DNA from: Aliiroseovarius zhejiangensis
GTDB lineage: Bacteria > Pseudomonadota > Alphaproteobacteria > Rhodobacterales > Rhodobacteraceae
Direction: 5' to 3'
NCBI RefSeq assembly: GCF_014656375.1
Contig: NZ_BNCH01000010.1
Location: 29,162-93,161, forward strand
DNA length: 64,000 nucleotides
Shown piece after piece: positions 8,788-18,036 of this stretch (positions within the stretch are counted from its first letter, which is position 1; each line of letters opens with the position of its first letter). The translations under genes were made by a program, and so were the position numbers. The notes under the pieces were generated by a model. The model worked only from the letters and a program-made list of their open reading frames with translations, searched no databases and was not told the origin of the DNA.

Positions 8788-9921
8788 TCAGGCGCTCTTG
8801 AACTTGTTGACGAACTCGGTCCGCACATCGGCATACCAGGGCGCTTCCGCCGGCCATGGGTTCAGGTTAGCCAGACTGTCACCCGGATAGGCTTCCGAGA
8901 AGTTCTTCTTGTAGGTGTCACCCGAATAGGTGTCTGCCCCAAGAACCGGCGAGTTGTACCCGTGGCTGTCAATCGCCTTGCCCGCAGGCTCTTGCCGATA
9001 GGCATAGTCGATAAAGGCATAGACCTGTTCGACATTCTCGGCCCCGATCGGCATCGACATACCATCGACCCAGGCCATCGCCCCTTCGACCGGCGCCTGG
9101 TAATGCACCGGCTCACCCGCAGATTTCAGCGCCAGCGGCGGGCCGTCCCATGTCTGACCCACCACGACGCCTTCGTTCAGCAGTCCGTTCTTCTGGGTGT
9201 CAGCATCGTTCCAGATCAGCTTGATGCGGTCTTTGCGTGCCACGCACCAGTCGGTGACCTGCCCCCAGACCTTGCGCATCGTCTCTTCGTCTTCATAGGC
9301 GGCCCAGATCGACCCCGGCTCCATCTCGCCGGACGCTTCCATGTAAAGCCCGGCCCCCAGCATCATCGAATGCGCGCGGCCCATGGTCTTGCCAGCGTTC
9401 TCTTCCGACCATACGTCACCGTAGCTTGGTGCGTCACCCGCAGGCAGCCAAAGGTCGGTGCGATAGGCGATGCCTTCGGTGCCCCAGATATGTGGCAGCC
9501 AATGCGACCCGGCATCCCCGAAATTCCAAGCGTCCGTGCCGATCTTCGCCATTGCCGGGTTCACCGCGTCGACATTCACCTTCGACAGGTCGAACGGTTG
9601 CAAAAGCTCCAGTGGCCCCCATTGCAGCGACCGGTTGTTGGTCGGTGAAATGATGTCGAAGCCCTGGCCCTTCGTGGCCTTCATCTTGTTGATGATCTCT
9701 TCATTTGATCCGATCCCGGTGTAGTTCACCTTGATTCCGGTTTCCGCTTCAAACCCGGCAATGAACTCCGGTGGCAGATAATCCGACCACATCAGGATGT
9801 TGACCTCGCCCGACGATGCCAATGCTCGCTTGACATAAAGCGGCGTGGCCAGCGCGGCGGCGCCCATCGTTGTCGCCCCCTTCAGCACCGAGCGGCGGCT
9901 GAATTTGGTATCCGTTGTCAT
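8788..9921 (-). CDS. Extracellular solute-binding protein, spermidine/putrescine type (PotD/PotF-like)
   Basis: A 377-residue periplasmic binding protein. The N-terminus carries a Tat-type signal (SRRSVLKG, then a weakly hydrophobic stretch ending ALASSGEV). The mature part starts with VNILMWSDYLPPEFIAGFEAETG, characteristic of the PotD/PotF group, and keeps the family's two-lobe length. It delivers substrate to the ABC permeases encoded downstream in the same minus-strand operon. The exact ligand is not readable from sequence. It is the first gene of the operon, 124 bp ahead of the ATPase gene with a stem-loop in the gap. Confidence 0.9.
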   Translation of the reverse strand: MTTDTKFSRRSVLKGATTMGAAALATPLYVKRALASSGEVNILMWSDYLPPEFIAGFEAETGIKVNYTGIGSNEEIINKMKATKGQGFDIISPTNNRSLQWGPLELLQPFDLSKVNVDAVNPAMAKIGTDAWNFGDAGSHWLPHIWGTEGIAYRTDLWLPAGDAPSYGDVWSEENAGKTMGRAHSMMLGAGLYMEASGEMEPGSIWAAYEDEETMRKVWGQVTDWCVARKDRIKLIWNDADTQKNGLLNEGVVVGQTWDGPPLALKSAGEPVHYQAPVEGAMAWVDGMSMPIGAENVEQVYAFIDYAYRQEPAGKAIDSHGYNSPVLGADTYSGDTYKKNFSEAYPGDSLANLNPWPAEAPWYADVRTEFVNKFKSA

Positions 9922-10379
9922 GTTGTTCTCCCGTTGAATTTGTTTTTTCTTCTTTTGTGCCGACAGTGTTGGTCATTATCCCGACCTGAAATAGCGCCAG
10001 CTTACAACGCCTGATCAGTCCAGTTCGGACCAGCGACCCGCTGCACGGCTCTGGCGGCACCTGCTGCTTCACATGGCTTGTGTGGAACATCGCGCCCCCA
10101 CTTTACGCCCTGGCATAAGGGCGACATCCCCGATACGCGCGCAACACTCCAAAAGAAAAGAATCGGTTATGTGACATACGCCCGGAGAAGACATGCAAAG
10201 TGTCCCGCGCCGGTGTGCCTGCTGTCAACATCCTGCCAATCAACTCTTTTTTTGGCACATGCGCCGCAACGAACCATCAACGGATCCGGAACACGTCGCA
10301 AAAAGCCCTTGCCGGAGCCTTGAATATCCCCAAACCTCACCCTGACCCCGACAGGTGCGGGCCTGACAGAAAGACACTT
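9922..10379. other. 458-bp divergent intergenic region
   Basis: Lies between the divergent polyamine-type operon and the sulfatase-superfamily gene and must hold both promoters. No coding potential was found. A sequence resembling a sigma-54 promoter (TGGCAC, then GC 10 bp after the GG, around 10253-10268) points toward the sulfatase gene, but the -12 half is poor. No other clear operator or RNA was seen. Confidence 0.5.
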
Positions 10380-11909
10380 ATGGCACGGAACAGGAACGTC
10401 CTTTTCATCATCATTGACCAACTTCGCGCCGATTGCCTGCACGGTGCGCTGGCCGATCATGTCGAGTTGCCAAACCTGCGGGCGCTCATGACTGCATCGG
10501 TGACCTTCAAGCGCCATTTTTCCGTGACCAATCCCTGCGGCCCGTCGCGCGCGTCGATCCTGACGGGGCAATACGCGATGAACCACCGCTCGGTCCGCAA
10601 TGGCACCCCCCTGCGCCATGACACCCCGACGCTCGCCAGTGAAATGCGCAAGGCAGGCTATCTGCCGATGCTGTTTGGATACACCGACACGTCGCATGAC
10701 CCGCGCATTCATGATCCCGGCGACCCCGCGATGCAGACCTATGAGTTTCCTATGGACGGCTTTGCCGAGCAGGTCGAGATGCGCCTTGAAATGTCCTATC
10801 CGTGGCGGTCGTATCTGCTGAACAAAGGCTACACTTTCGACAATTACTGGCAGCTGTATATCCCCGGAGGGGATGGCGCGCGGCTGAACGCCCCCGCGAT
10901 CTATGGGGCCGAGGACAGCGACACCGCCTTCCTGACCGACCGGTTTCTGGAGGCGATGCCATCCTATGCGAACGAAAGCTGGTTCGCGCATCTGACGTAT
11001 ATCCGCCCTCATCCGCCGCTGGTCGCGCCCGCGCCCTATAACGACATGTATGACCCCACCGCGCTGCCCCGGCCTGCCTGCATCGGAGATCGCGAACAGG
11101 AAGCCGCGCGCCATCCCTTCTTTGGGCCTGCACTGGAAAACGCCACCGCCGCCAACATGGTCATCGGTTGCGCGAACGTGACCCCCTCGAACGACACCAC
11201 CCAAACCCTGCGCGCGGTCTATCTGGGGCTGGCGACCGAGGTGGACCACCATATCGGCCGTGTGGTCAGCTTCCTCAAGGACAGCGGACAGTGGGACGAC
11301 ACCCTGCTGATCGTCACCGCCGATCATGGGGAAATGCTGGGCGACCACCACGCATGGGGCAAACACAACGTCTATGACGCGGCCTATCACACGCCGCTGA
11401 TCATCCACGCCCCGGGTGGCGTGGCCGGGCACGAGGTCAACCTCCCCACCGAATCCATTGACCTGACCCCGACCATCCTCGACTGGGTCGGGCAGACGGT
11501 TCCAAACTCAATGGACGGGCGATCGCTGTTGCCCTTCCTGACCGGCACAACCCCCGATGACTGGCGCAGCTATTCCTTCTCGGAACTCGACTTTGCCGAA
11601 CCAGAGGCACCCACCCTTTGGCAAAAGCGGCTGGGCACGACCAACAGCAACTCCTGCCTCGGCATCCTGCGCGATGCGCGCTTCACCCTGGTCGAGTTTG
11701 CCGCCGACCTGCCCCCGCTCCTGTTTGATAACGCAAAACAGGGCGAGATGGAAAACGTTGCCGACAACCCCGCTTTCGCCACAGAGCTGTCGCGCCTGAC
11801 CCGCCTGATGCTGCGCCACCGAATGCAGAACACGGATCACACTCTGTCGCTGGACACGATCACCAATAACGGCCCCAAACGGCAATCCCGCCATCACCCC
11901 AACACATAA
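10380..11909 (+). CDS. Sulfatase-superfamily hydrolase, phosphonate monoester hydrolase / phosphodiesterase type
   Basis: A 509-residue alkaline-phosphatase-fold enzyme. Near the N-terminus is the metal site VLFIIIDQLRADCL. The motif CGPSRASILTG has Cys53, which is converted to formylglycine in this superfamily. Further on are TADHGEMLGDHHAWGK (metal ligands) and HTPLIIHAPGG. The C-terminal end (RHRMQNTDHTL) resembles rhizobial phosphonate monoester hydrolases rather than choline sulfatase, so phosphonate monoesters and phosphodiesters are the best guess; true sulfatase activity is possible. No signal peptide, so cytoplasmic. The start at 10380 is chosen because the family begins right at this Asn-Val-Leu strand. 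It overlaps the convergent HAD gene by 16 bp. Confidence 0.82.
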   Translation: MARNRNVLFIIIDQLRADCLHGALADHVELPNLRALMTASVTFKRHFSVTNPCGPSRASILTGQYAMNHRSVRNGTPLRHDTPTLASEMRKAGYLPMLFGYTDTSHDPRIHDPGDPAMQTYEFPMDGFAEQVEMRLEMSYPWRSYLLNKGYTFDNYWQLYIPGGDGARLNAPAIYGAEDSDTAFLTDRFLEAMPSYANESWFAHLTYIRPHPPLVAPAPYNDMYDPTALPRPACIGDREQEAARHPFFGPALENATAANMVIGCANVTPSNDTTQTLRAVYLGLATEVDHHIGRVVSFLKDSGQWDDTLLIVTADHGEMLGDHHAWGKHNVYDAAYHTPLIIHAPGGVAGHEVNLPTESIDLTPTILDWVGQTVPNSMDGRSLLPFLTGTTPDDWRSYSFSELDFAEPEAPTLWQKRLGTTNSNSCLGILRDARFTLVEFAADLPPLLFDNAKQGEMENVADNPAFATELSRLTRLMLRHRMQNTDHTLSLDTITNNGPKRQSRHHPNT

Positions 11910-12565
11910 TCCGCCACGTCGGTCAGGGACCGCCCCCGCGCGTCCGGCGTCACCCCCAACCGTTCCATCGGCTGGTCCTGGCGATTCAGCCATATCGTGT
12001 GATATCCAAACCAGGTCGCGCCGCAGATATCCCAGCAATTGGACGACACGAACAGCATATCTTGGGCGTCGCAGCCAAACGCATCAGGCCCAAGCCGATA
12101 AACTTCAGGCGCGGTCTTAAACACCCGAACGCTGTCCGCACTCAATACATGATCAAAGAACCCGTCCAGCCCGGACGCCCGCAGCGCGGCCCCGATCATG
12201 CCCATGCTGCCATTGGTCAGAACGGCCATGGGTACACCTGCCTCTTGCAAACGCGCCAACGCCGCCCGGTTCTCGGGAAAGGCGGTCAACACTTGATAGG
12301 CATCCATCAAAGCGCGACGTGCCCCCTCTGTCAGAACCACCCCCTGCGCCTCGCAGGCGTAATCCAGCGCGTCGCCCGTCACATGCCAGAAATCCGCGAA
12401 CCTGCCGCACATGCTGCGCAAACGCGTGTATTCGATCTGCTTGTCGCGCCAGGTGTTGGCAATCGCCACCCCCTTGCCGGGAAACATCGTTTCCGCCAGC
12501 GCGCCAACCGAATAGACATCCAGAAGCGTCCCATAGGCATCAAACGCAATCGCTTTGATCTTCAT
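11894..12565 (-). CDS. Haloacid dehalogenase, type II family hydrolase
   Basis: A 223-residue HAD-superfamily enzyme. Motif I is FDAYGTLLD (nucleophile Asp9), motif II LTNG (about 122-125), the lysine motif is in VFKTAPEVY, and motif III is LFVSSNCWDICGA. The segment SSNxWD and the length fit (S)-2-haloacid dehalogenases, which release halide from 2-haloalkanoic acids, although many relatives are phosphatases. The start at 12565 follows GAGGGGGG; an in-frame ATG at 12607 gives an atypical N-terminus and is rejected. It converges on, and overlaps, the sulfatase-superfamily gene. Confidence 0.85.
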   Translation of the reverse strand: MKIKAIAFDAYGTLLDVYSVGALAETMFPGKGVAIANTWRDKQIEYTRLRSMCGRFADFWHVTGDALDYACEAQGVVLTEGARRALMDAYQVLTAFPENRAALARLQEAGVPMAVLTNGSMGMIGAALRASGLDGFFDHVLSADSVRVFKTAPEVYRLGPDAFGCDAQDMLFVSSNCWDICGATWFGYHTIWLNRQDQPMERLGVTPDARGRSLTDVADYVLG

Positions 12566-12675
12566 GCTCCCCCCTCTCACACCGTAGACGCACACGAATG
12601 AAATCACCCTGTGCTTCTTCTGGCCAGAAATATCCTGGGGTGAGCGGCAACGCCGCGAGGGGCAAGGCCCCTTAC

Positions 12676-12694
12676 AGGCTCACAACGTGAGCCT
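12676..12694 (-). terminator. Hairpin at the end of the tct/atuA operon
   Basis: AGGCTCAC (12676-12683) / GTGAGCCT (12687-12694) with a 3-nt loop begins at the DUF4387 stop codon on the minus strand. A second GC-rich hairpin (GGGGC/GCCCC) follows within 20 bp. There is no clear T tract, so it may be a 3' stabiliser instead of an intrinsic terminator. Confidence 0.5.
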
Positions 12695-12999
12695 TACCGA
12701 TCAATCCGGACCTCACCCAACAAGACGGCGAAACTTGCGCCATGCATATCCCGATCCGCGCGCGTGCCCTGTACGGCGGGGCGCGGCAGGCTGAACTTCA
12801 CCACATTCAACTCCGGCATATCAAACCGTTTCAACTGGGTGGGGTCTGTGCCGAACAGGCGGGCCACCGCGTCCGTGTCCAACCCGTTCGAGATTCGCTG
12901 ATATGCTTCCTCTGTCCCGCAGAACACATCCAGTGTCAGCCAGAACGGCCCCGCGTTTTTCGACCGCACTTTGTCTGCGATGTCTTTCAAGGCCGTCAT
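12694..12999 (-). CDS. DUF4387 domain-containing protein
   Basis: A 101-residue soluble protein that matches DUF4387 (start MTALKDIADKVRSKNAGPFWLTLDVFC; conserved Asn-Ala-Gly-Pro-Phe motif). Family members nearly always sit beside an AtuA-type gene and are thought to act with it as a two-subunit enzyme in acid catabolism. Here its start overlaps the AtuA-family stop by 4 bp (ATGA), which supports fixed stoichiometry. Last gene of the operon. The reaction is unknown. Confidence 0.88.
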   Translation of the reverse strand: MTALKDIADKVRSKNAGPFWLTLDVFCGTEEAYQRISNGLDTDAVARLFGTDPTQLKRFDMPELNVVKFSLPRPAVQGTRADRDMHGASFAVLLGEVRIDR

Positions 13000-14345
13000 G
13001 CGCCAATCTCCTCAGTCGACAACCTGAAAGCGTCCATCGGGTCATTCAAAGCCAGCACATGGTTCAGGCAGAACTCATAAACCGCGCCACGCGGCATTTC
13101 GGGGGGCGAGAACGGAAAAGCGAAGGTGGGCATTTCTTCCTGCTCGGTCAGCGGGTGGTGCAGAAGATAGGGGTTCAGCATCTTGGCAACCTCGCGCGAC
13201 AGCGCCTCGGTTTCAGCGGTGACGATGCCCATTACGCCCAGTTCGCTGCCGGGCTTGGCGCTGGTGTCCAAGGGTCCAAGCGTGGCGTCCGCGCCGATGA
13301 TCCGCAACTCGATCTGGAAGTCGCCGCCGACACGCGCAGTCGCTTTGGCGGTGCACTTGGTCTGAATATCATCGACCCAGGCCCGGGTGTTTTCGACATA
13401 GTGCGCATCGCGCACCAGCACCAGCGATACGGTCTGAAACCCCGCGCGCCGTGCGCCCTCCAGCTTCACGGTATAAGGTTCGGTCGCTACCCATTCACTG
13501 CCCGTCACACGCACGCGACGTTCATCCAGCGCGGCGTAGCGTGCCGCCGTCACATCCAGATAGCCGCCGGGTTCATACAGCCGGTACGGATCGCTGTTTT
13601 CATAAAGCATGTGGGCCGACACGGTGCGGCGGGTCGCGCGGGCCTCCGCGCCCATCGGGGTGATGGTGAACCCGTCTGCGTCAAATTCGATCAGGATGGT
13701 ACCGGTATTCGGGCTGGTCGTCGCCAGCGCCCCGCATTCACCGATCTTGGCGCCATGCCACGCGCCGCCCGGATGGCAGCCCCGCGCCAGCGGCAGCGCG
13801 GATATGATGGCCGTGTCCGTGGTGCGCCCCGCGATCACGATATCGGCGCCCGTATCAAGCGCGGCCTGTATCTGTTCAGCCCCGGCCAGCGCCACGATAT
13901 TGGTGCAGTCACGCAAGATTTCGCCCGAGATTTCAGGCGCCGGGGTCAGGGGCGTGATCCGACCGGCGTCCAGCGCGCGGGCCATTGCCCCGCCATCTTG
14001 CCCGCTTTTCAGCACCGCAAGCCTCAGGTGCTCACCCCGCTCTGCCGCAATCTCGCGGGTGATGTCGACCAGCCAGTCGACCGCGTCATCCGCCCCGCAT
14101 GTGCCGGCCGTCCCGATAACCAGCGGCACGCCTGCCTCGGCCCGCGCGGCCATCAGTTCGGCCCATTCCGCGCGGGTTGACCCGCGCGAGTATTTCGACG
14201 TGCCGGTGCCAAGGTAGTGAGGGCCCGAGTCGGTCGAGCCCCCATCAATTGCAATAATGTCCGGTTTCTCAGCGATCCCTCGGGCCAAGGCGTCGCGGTC
14301 ATATCCCAGACCCAACGCGCCTGAGGGAACAAGCACTTTCACCAT
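12996..14345 (-). CDS. Acyclic terpene utilization AtuA family protein (DUF1446)
   Basis: A 449-residue cytoplasmic protein. The N-terminus has VLVPSGALGLGYD and IDGGSTDSGPHYLGTG, a Gly-rich motif typical of AtuA/DUF1446 proteins. AtuA was found in Pseudomonas acyclic terpene degradation, but most alphaproteobacterial homologues lie, as here, beside DUF4387 and TctABC transporters, so the substrate is more probably a small carboxylic acid taken up by that transporter. The start at 14345 overlaps the TctA stop by one base (TGATG); a longer frame to 14465 would lie inside tctA and is rejected. Exact reaction unknown. Confidence 0.85.
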   Translation of the reverse strand: MVKVLVPSGALGLGYDRDALARGIAEKPDIIAIDGGSTDSGPHYLGTGTSKYSRGSTRAEWAELMAARAEAGVPLVIGTAGTCGADDAVDWLVDITREIAAERGEHLRLAVLKSGQDGGAMARALDAGRITPLTPAPEISGEILRDCTNIVALAGAEQIQAALDTGADIVIAGRTTDTAIISALPLARGCHPGGAWHGAKIGECGALATTSPNTGTILIEFDADGFTITPMGAEARATRRTVSAHMLYENSDPYRLYEPGGYLDVTAARYAALDERRVRVTGSEWVATEPYTVKLEGARRAGFQTVSLVLVRDAHYVENTRAWVDDIQTKCTAKATARVGGDFQIELRIIGADATLGPLDTSAKPGSELGVMGIVTAETEALSREVAKMLNPYLLHHPLTEQEEMPTFAFPFSPPEMPRGAVYEFCLNHVLALNDPMDAFRLSTEEIGA

Positions 14346-15850
14346 CAATCCGTGATCCTTTGCGGTTTTTTCAGGATGTTGCGCAGGAACATCGGGGCGA
14401 CAAAGCCCACCACCGCAATGATCCACAAGGTGATCGAAATGCCGGACGAAAACAGGAAGGTCCAATCACCGTTCGACAACACCATGGCACGGCGCAGCGC
14501 GTCCTCCATATGGCCACCCAGAAGGATGCCAAGGATGATCGGCACGGTCGGCACATCGAGCTTACGCAACACGTATCCAAGCACCCCGAAGCCCACCATC
14601 AGAAGCAGGTCGAAATAGCTGCCCGACAGCGAATAGATGCCCACGAAACTGATCATCGTGACACCGGGCAGAAGCACCCATGGCGGGACGGACAGCACCT
14701 TTACAAAGATTTTCACCATCGGCACGTTCATCAAGAGCAGCACGAAGTTGGCGATCAGAAGCGAAGCGATCAGGCCCCAGACGACCTCTGGCCGTTCGGT
14801 GAACAGCATCGGGCCGGGGGTGATGTTGAGCGTCATCAGAAGCGCCAGAAGCACCGCCGTGGTGCCGGACCCCGGCACGCCCAGCGTCAGCATCGGCACC
14901 AACGCGCCACCGGCGGCGGCGTTGTTGCCCGCCTCGGGCGCCGCGATCCCGCGCGGCACACCGGTGCCGAAACCGCCCTTTTCGCCCGCAATGGATTTCT
15001 CGCTCATATACGCCAAAAAACTGCCCAGCGACGCACCCGCGCCCGGAAGAACGCCCGCGATGAAGCCCACAACAGACGAACGCAACATGGTCCAGCCGGA
15101 TGCCATGATGTCCTTGACCGGGATCGTCACCTTTTCCAGCTTCACACCGATGGAGGTGTTCTTGCCGTGGCTTTCGATGAAGAAAAACACCTCGGCAATG
15201 GCGAACAGGCCGACGATGGCGACAAGGAAGTCGATGCCGTCAAACAGGTGCATGTTGCCCCCGGTCAGGCGCGGCAGGCCGGAATTGTTGTCGACCCCGA
15301 TCATCGCAATGCCCAGGCCGATGCAGGACGCAATCGCGGCCTTGGCCTGGTTGTTCGACGCCATGCCACCCAGCGTGGCAAAGGCCAGCAGGTAGAGCGC
15401 GAAATACTCGGCGGGGCCGAACAGAAACGCCACCTGCGCCAGCATGGGCGCCAGCAACATCAGGCCAACCGTGGCCAGAAACGCACCGACAAAGGACGCA
15501 ACGCCCGACAGAACCAGCGCATCGCCTGCGCGCCCCGCTTTTGCCATCGGATAGCCATCCAGCGTGGTCATCAGCGCGGGTTCGTCCCCCGGAATGTTCA
15601 GCAGGATCGAACTGATCCGCCCGCCATACATTGCGCCGTAATAAACCGACGTCATCAAGACCAGCGCGGACGTCGCATCCAGCCCCATCGTGAACGTCAG
15701 CGGGATCAGGATCGCCACGCCATTCGACGGGCCAAGGCCCGGAAGCGCGCCGATGATCGTACCGATGAAACAGCCGATCACCGCCAGCATCAGCGTATAA
15801 GGCGACAGCGCGATATCGAACCCGATCGCGAGATTTGAAAAGAGTTCCAT
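14345..15850 (-). CDS. tctA: Tripartite tricarboxylate transporter permease, large subunit (TctA)
   Basis: A 501-residue inner-membrane protein with about 10-12 membrane segments. The TctA signatures are IGALPGLGPSNGVAILIPLTF (about residues 33-53) and the internally repeated VLPGAGASLGSFLAY (about 265-279), plus GVPGSGTTAVLLALLM. The two repeats reflect the two-fold pseudo-symmetry of the family. It transports di/tricarboxylates or related organic acids with a cation gradient, fed by TctC. It lies between tctB and the AtuA gene. Confidence 0.95.
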   Translation of the reverse strand: MELFSNLAIGFDIALSPYTLMLAVIGCFIGTIIGALPGLGPSNGVAILIPLTFTMGLDATSALVLMTSVYYGAMYGGRISSILLNIPGDEPALMTTLDGYPMAKAGRAGDALVLSGVASFVGAFLATVGLMLLAPMLAQVAFLFGPAEYFALYLLAFATLGGMASNNQAKAAIASCIGLGIAMIGVDNNSGLPRLTGGNMHLFDGIDFLVAIVGLFAIAEVFFFIESHGKNTSIGVKLEKVTIPVKDIMASGWTMLRSSVVGFIAGVLPGAGASLGSFLAYMSEKSIAGEKGGFGTGVPRGIAAPEAGNNAAAGGALVPMLTLGVPGSGTTAVLLALLMTLNITPGPMLFTERPEVVWGLIASLLIANFVLLLMNVPMVKIFVKVLSVPPWVLLPGVTMISFVGIYSLSGSYFDLLLMVGFGVLGYVLRKLDVPTVPIILGILLGGHMEDALRRAMVLSNGDWTFLFSSGISITLWIIAVVGFVAPMFLRNILKKPQRITD

Positions 15851-15860
15851 GCGGGTATCC

Positions 15861-16301
15861 TTAGCCAGTCAGCGACTTGGGAAACGGGACAAGCCCCAAA
15901 CCCAGCGCGAATTTGAAGATCAGGAACAAGCCGATGGACAGACCCACTCCGGCCAATACGGCACGCCCGGCGCGCGGCTCGATCTGATAGCTCAGAATGG
16001 ACGCTGTGATCGCCGTGGGGATCAGGAACCCCAGCGGTTTCAACGCATAGGCATAGCCCACCAGCACAACTACCGCGAGCGCCAGTGAACCAAAGGTCGC
16101 CAGCACCGGCCATTCCGGATCGGGGTCGGGCTTTACCGCCACGATCATCCCACACAAGGCCGCGACACATCCAATAAGGATCGGGAAGGTTCTTGGGCCA
16201 ACCGGATCCGCCATGAAGCTGGTCTGGATCTGCATGGCGCTGGCAACATAAGCCAGCGCCACCAGGGTCACGACCGCTCCGAAGATACGGTCAGATGCCA
16301 T
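15861..16301 (-). CDS. tctB: Tripartite tricarboxylate transporter small permease (TctB)
   Basis: A 146-residue membrane protein with four hydrophobic segments (about 7-25, 41-56, 70-90 and 117-137), the TctB layout. The motif GPRTFPILIG in the first loop is characteristic of the family. It partners TctA. The start at 16301 shares one base with the tctC stop (TAATG), so translation is coupled; tctA follows 10 bp after its stop codon. Confidence 0.92.
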   Translation of the reverse strand: MASDRIFGAVVTLVALAYVASAMQIQTSFMADPVGPRTFPILIGCVAALCGMIVAVKPDPDPEWPVLATFGSLALAVVVLVGYAYALKPLGFLIPTAITASILSYQIEPRAGRAVLAGVGLSIGLFLIFKFALGLGLVPFPKSLTG

Positions 16302-17269
16302 TACTGGATCACCCCGATTTCTTTCGAAAGGGCGCGGATCTCGGAAACCACACCATCGACATAGGATTGGAAGTCATTGCCAACCTTGGTGAAGGGCGCA
16401 AGGCCGTTTGCTGCCATCGCCTCTTTCCATTCGTCGCTGTCGGCCACCTGTTGCAGGCGATCAGCCCATTTCTGGAAATCATCGTCGCTGATGCCCTTGG
16501 GCACGTAAAGGCCACGCCAGTTCACAGCGACAACGTCGATGCCCTGTTCCTTCGCGGTGGGAATATCCTCGAACCCCGGCACGCGTTCTTCGGTCAGAAC
16601 CGCGATTGCGCGCACGTCGCCGGATTTCAGGAAGCCCACGATTTCGGACATGTCGCCCGACATCGCCTGGGTGAAGCCGCCAACGGTCTGGGTGATCGCA
16701 TCGGCGCCGCCGTCAACACCGATGTATTTCACCGCTTTCACATCCTCGACACCTGCGCGTTGCAGGATCATCAGGGGTTTCAGGTGGTCAAATCCGCCAA
16801 CGGCCGATCCACCCGCAAAGGCGATCCCGCCCGGATCCGCCTTCACGGCTTCGATCAGGTCGTTCAGCGATTGATAGGGGCTGTCTGCGGCCACAACGAT
16901 TACACCGGGGTCGGCCCCGATGGCGCCCACAAAGCGGACCTGATCGGCGGTCATGCCAGCATAGGCATTTTGCGCCAGACGGGTCGAGGTCGCAGAGGAC
17001 GCCGCGACAATCAGATCGGCATCATCGTTGCGTTCCGACACGACGTGAGTAAACGCCAGGCCACCACCTGCGCCGGCCATGTTGGTCACCTGAATTGGCT
17101 TTTCGACCGCGCCAATGTCATACATGATTTTGCCGATTTGACGGCAAGTGAAATCCCAGCCGCCGCCGGGGTTGGCCGGTGCAATACACTCGGCAGCCGT
17201 TGCAGCGGTGGTGGCACCAAGGCCCAGAATGGCACTGGTCGCCAGCGCCTTGAAAAGACGTTTCGTCAT
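16301..17269 (-). CDS. tctC: Tripartite tricarboxylate transporter substrate-binding protein (TctC)
   Basis: A 322-residue periplasmic binding protein of the TctC/Bug family. The signal peptide covers about residues 1-26 (cleavage near TAAECIA). Family motifs are ANPGGGWDFTCRQ and NMAGAGGGLAF. Two early cysteines (in ECIAP and FTCRQ) may form a disulfide, as in several TctC proteins. It captures an organic acid for TctAB. The start at 17269 follows GGGAGGAAAC; an in-frame ATG at 17320 is too far upstream. First gene of the operon, divergent from tctD. Confidence 0.92.
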   Translation of the reverse strand: MTKRLFKALATSAILGLGATTAATAAECIAPANPGGGWDFTCRQIGKIMYDIGAVEKPIQVTNMAGAGGGLAFTHVVSERNDDADLIVAASSATSTRLAQNAYAGMTADQVRFVGAIGADPGVIVVAADSPYQSLNDLIEAVKADPGGIAFAGGSAVGGFDHLKPLMILQRAGVEDVKAVKYIGVDGGADAITQTVGGFTQAMSGDMSEIVGFLKSGDVRAIAVLTEERVPGFEDIPTAKEQGIDVVAVNWRGLYVPKGISDDDFQKWADRLQQVADSDEWKEAMAANGLAPFTKVGNDFQSYVDGVVSEIRALSKEIGVIQ

Positions 17270-17370
17270 AGTTTCCTCCCATTTGACAGGGGCGTAACAC
17301 CCGCCCATGCTCAGACCCAATCGCCTGAACCTGACACCAACCTGTCACGCAGCGGAAAAAAGGGCAATAA
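17270..17370. promoter_or_regulatory. Divergent tctC-tctD promoter region with TGACA repeats
   Basis: A 101-bp region between the structural operon and the two-component genes. TGACA (17332-17336) and TGTCA (17343-17347) form an inverted pair, and another TGACAGG lies at 17284-17290. These are plausible TctD-binding elements that control both directions. Only the repeats are seen directly. Confidence 0.45.
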
Positions 17371-18036
17371 ATGCGGTTCCTTCTGATCGAGGACAATCCC
17401 AAACTGGCGGGTGTCGTGGCCGAGCGTCTGCAACTGGACGGTCACGCCGTGGACCACGCCGCCACCCTGTCCGATGCCACAGACCTGACGGCTGTTGCGG
17501 ATTACGATTTGATTTTGCTGGATATAATGCTGCCCGATGGGGATGGCCGCGACTTTCTGGAACGCCAGCGACAGGCGGAAAAACGCACCCCCGTGATTGT
17601 CATAACAGCGCGTTCTGCGGTGTCGGATCGCGTCGGATTGCTGGATCTTGGGGCGGATGACTATATCGTCAAACCCTTCGATTTTTCCGAACTCGAAGCC
17701 CGCGTGCGCGCCGTATTGAGGCGTCAGGTCGGCGCGGCTGACAACGCGGTAACGTTTGGGGAAACCACGCTGGATTCGACCAAAGGAGAGCTGCGTTTTG
17801 CTGGTCAGACCGTCCCGCTGCGCAATCGCGAGCTGCGACTGCTTGAGGTGTTCTTTGCCGCCCCCGGGCAGGTCTTTTCGAAAACCCACCTGATCGACCG
17901 GCTGTTTTCCCTGTCCGATGAGGCGTCGGAAAACGCGATCGAGGTTTATGTGGGCCGGTTGCGCAAGCGGCTGGAAGGGTCGGGAACAAAGATCGAAACC
18001 GTGCGTGGCATGGGCTATCGGATGGTTGCGCGGTGA
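17371..18036 (+). CDS. tctD: OmpR-family response regulator (TctD-like)
   Basis: A 221-residue two-domain regulator. The receiver domain (1-115) has the acidic pocket IEDN, phospho-acceptor Asp51 (LILLDIMLPDGDG), Thr/Ser in VIVITARS and Lys in YIVKPFD. The C-terminal winged-helix (about 125-221) ends in ENAIEVYVGRLRKRLEGSGTKIETVRGMGYRM, the OmpR/PhoB type. It is encoded divergently from tctCBA and followed by its kinase with a GTGA overlap, so it most likely activates the tct-atuA operon when the substrate is present. Confidence 0.93.
   Translation: MRFLLIEDNPKLAGVVAERLQLDGHAVDHAATLSDATDLTAVADYDLILLDIMLPDGDGRDFLERQRQAEKRTPVIVITARSAVSDRVGLLDLGADDYIVKPFDFSELEARVRAVLRRQVGAADNAVTFGETTLDSTKGELRFAGQTVPLRNRELRLLEVFFAAPGQVFSKTHLIDRLFSLSDEASENAIEVYVGRLRKRLEGSGTKIETVRGMGYRMVAR

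Noticed and set aside
10253..10268. Possible sigma-54 promoter (TGGCAC, GG and GC 10 bp apart) upstream of the sulfatase-superfamily gene
   Set aside because: The -12 element reads CCGCA instead of TTGCA and the site lies over 110 bp from the start codon; kept only as a remark.
10200..10379. N-terminal extension of the sulfatase-superfamily gene
   Set aside because: The family begins at the MARNRNVLFIIIDQ strand; the extra 60 residues lie in intergenic-type sequence.
14360..15838. Very long plus-strand frame opposite tctA
   Set aside because: It is the high-GC shadow of tctA, with His/Arg/Gln-rich composition and no domain.
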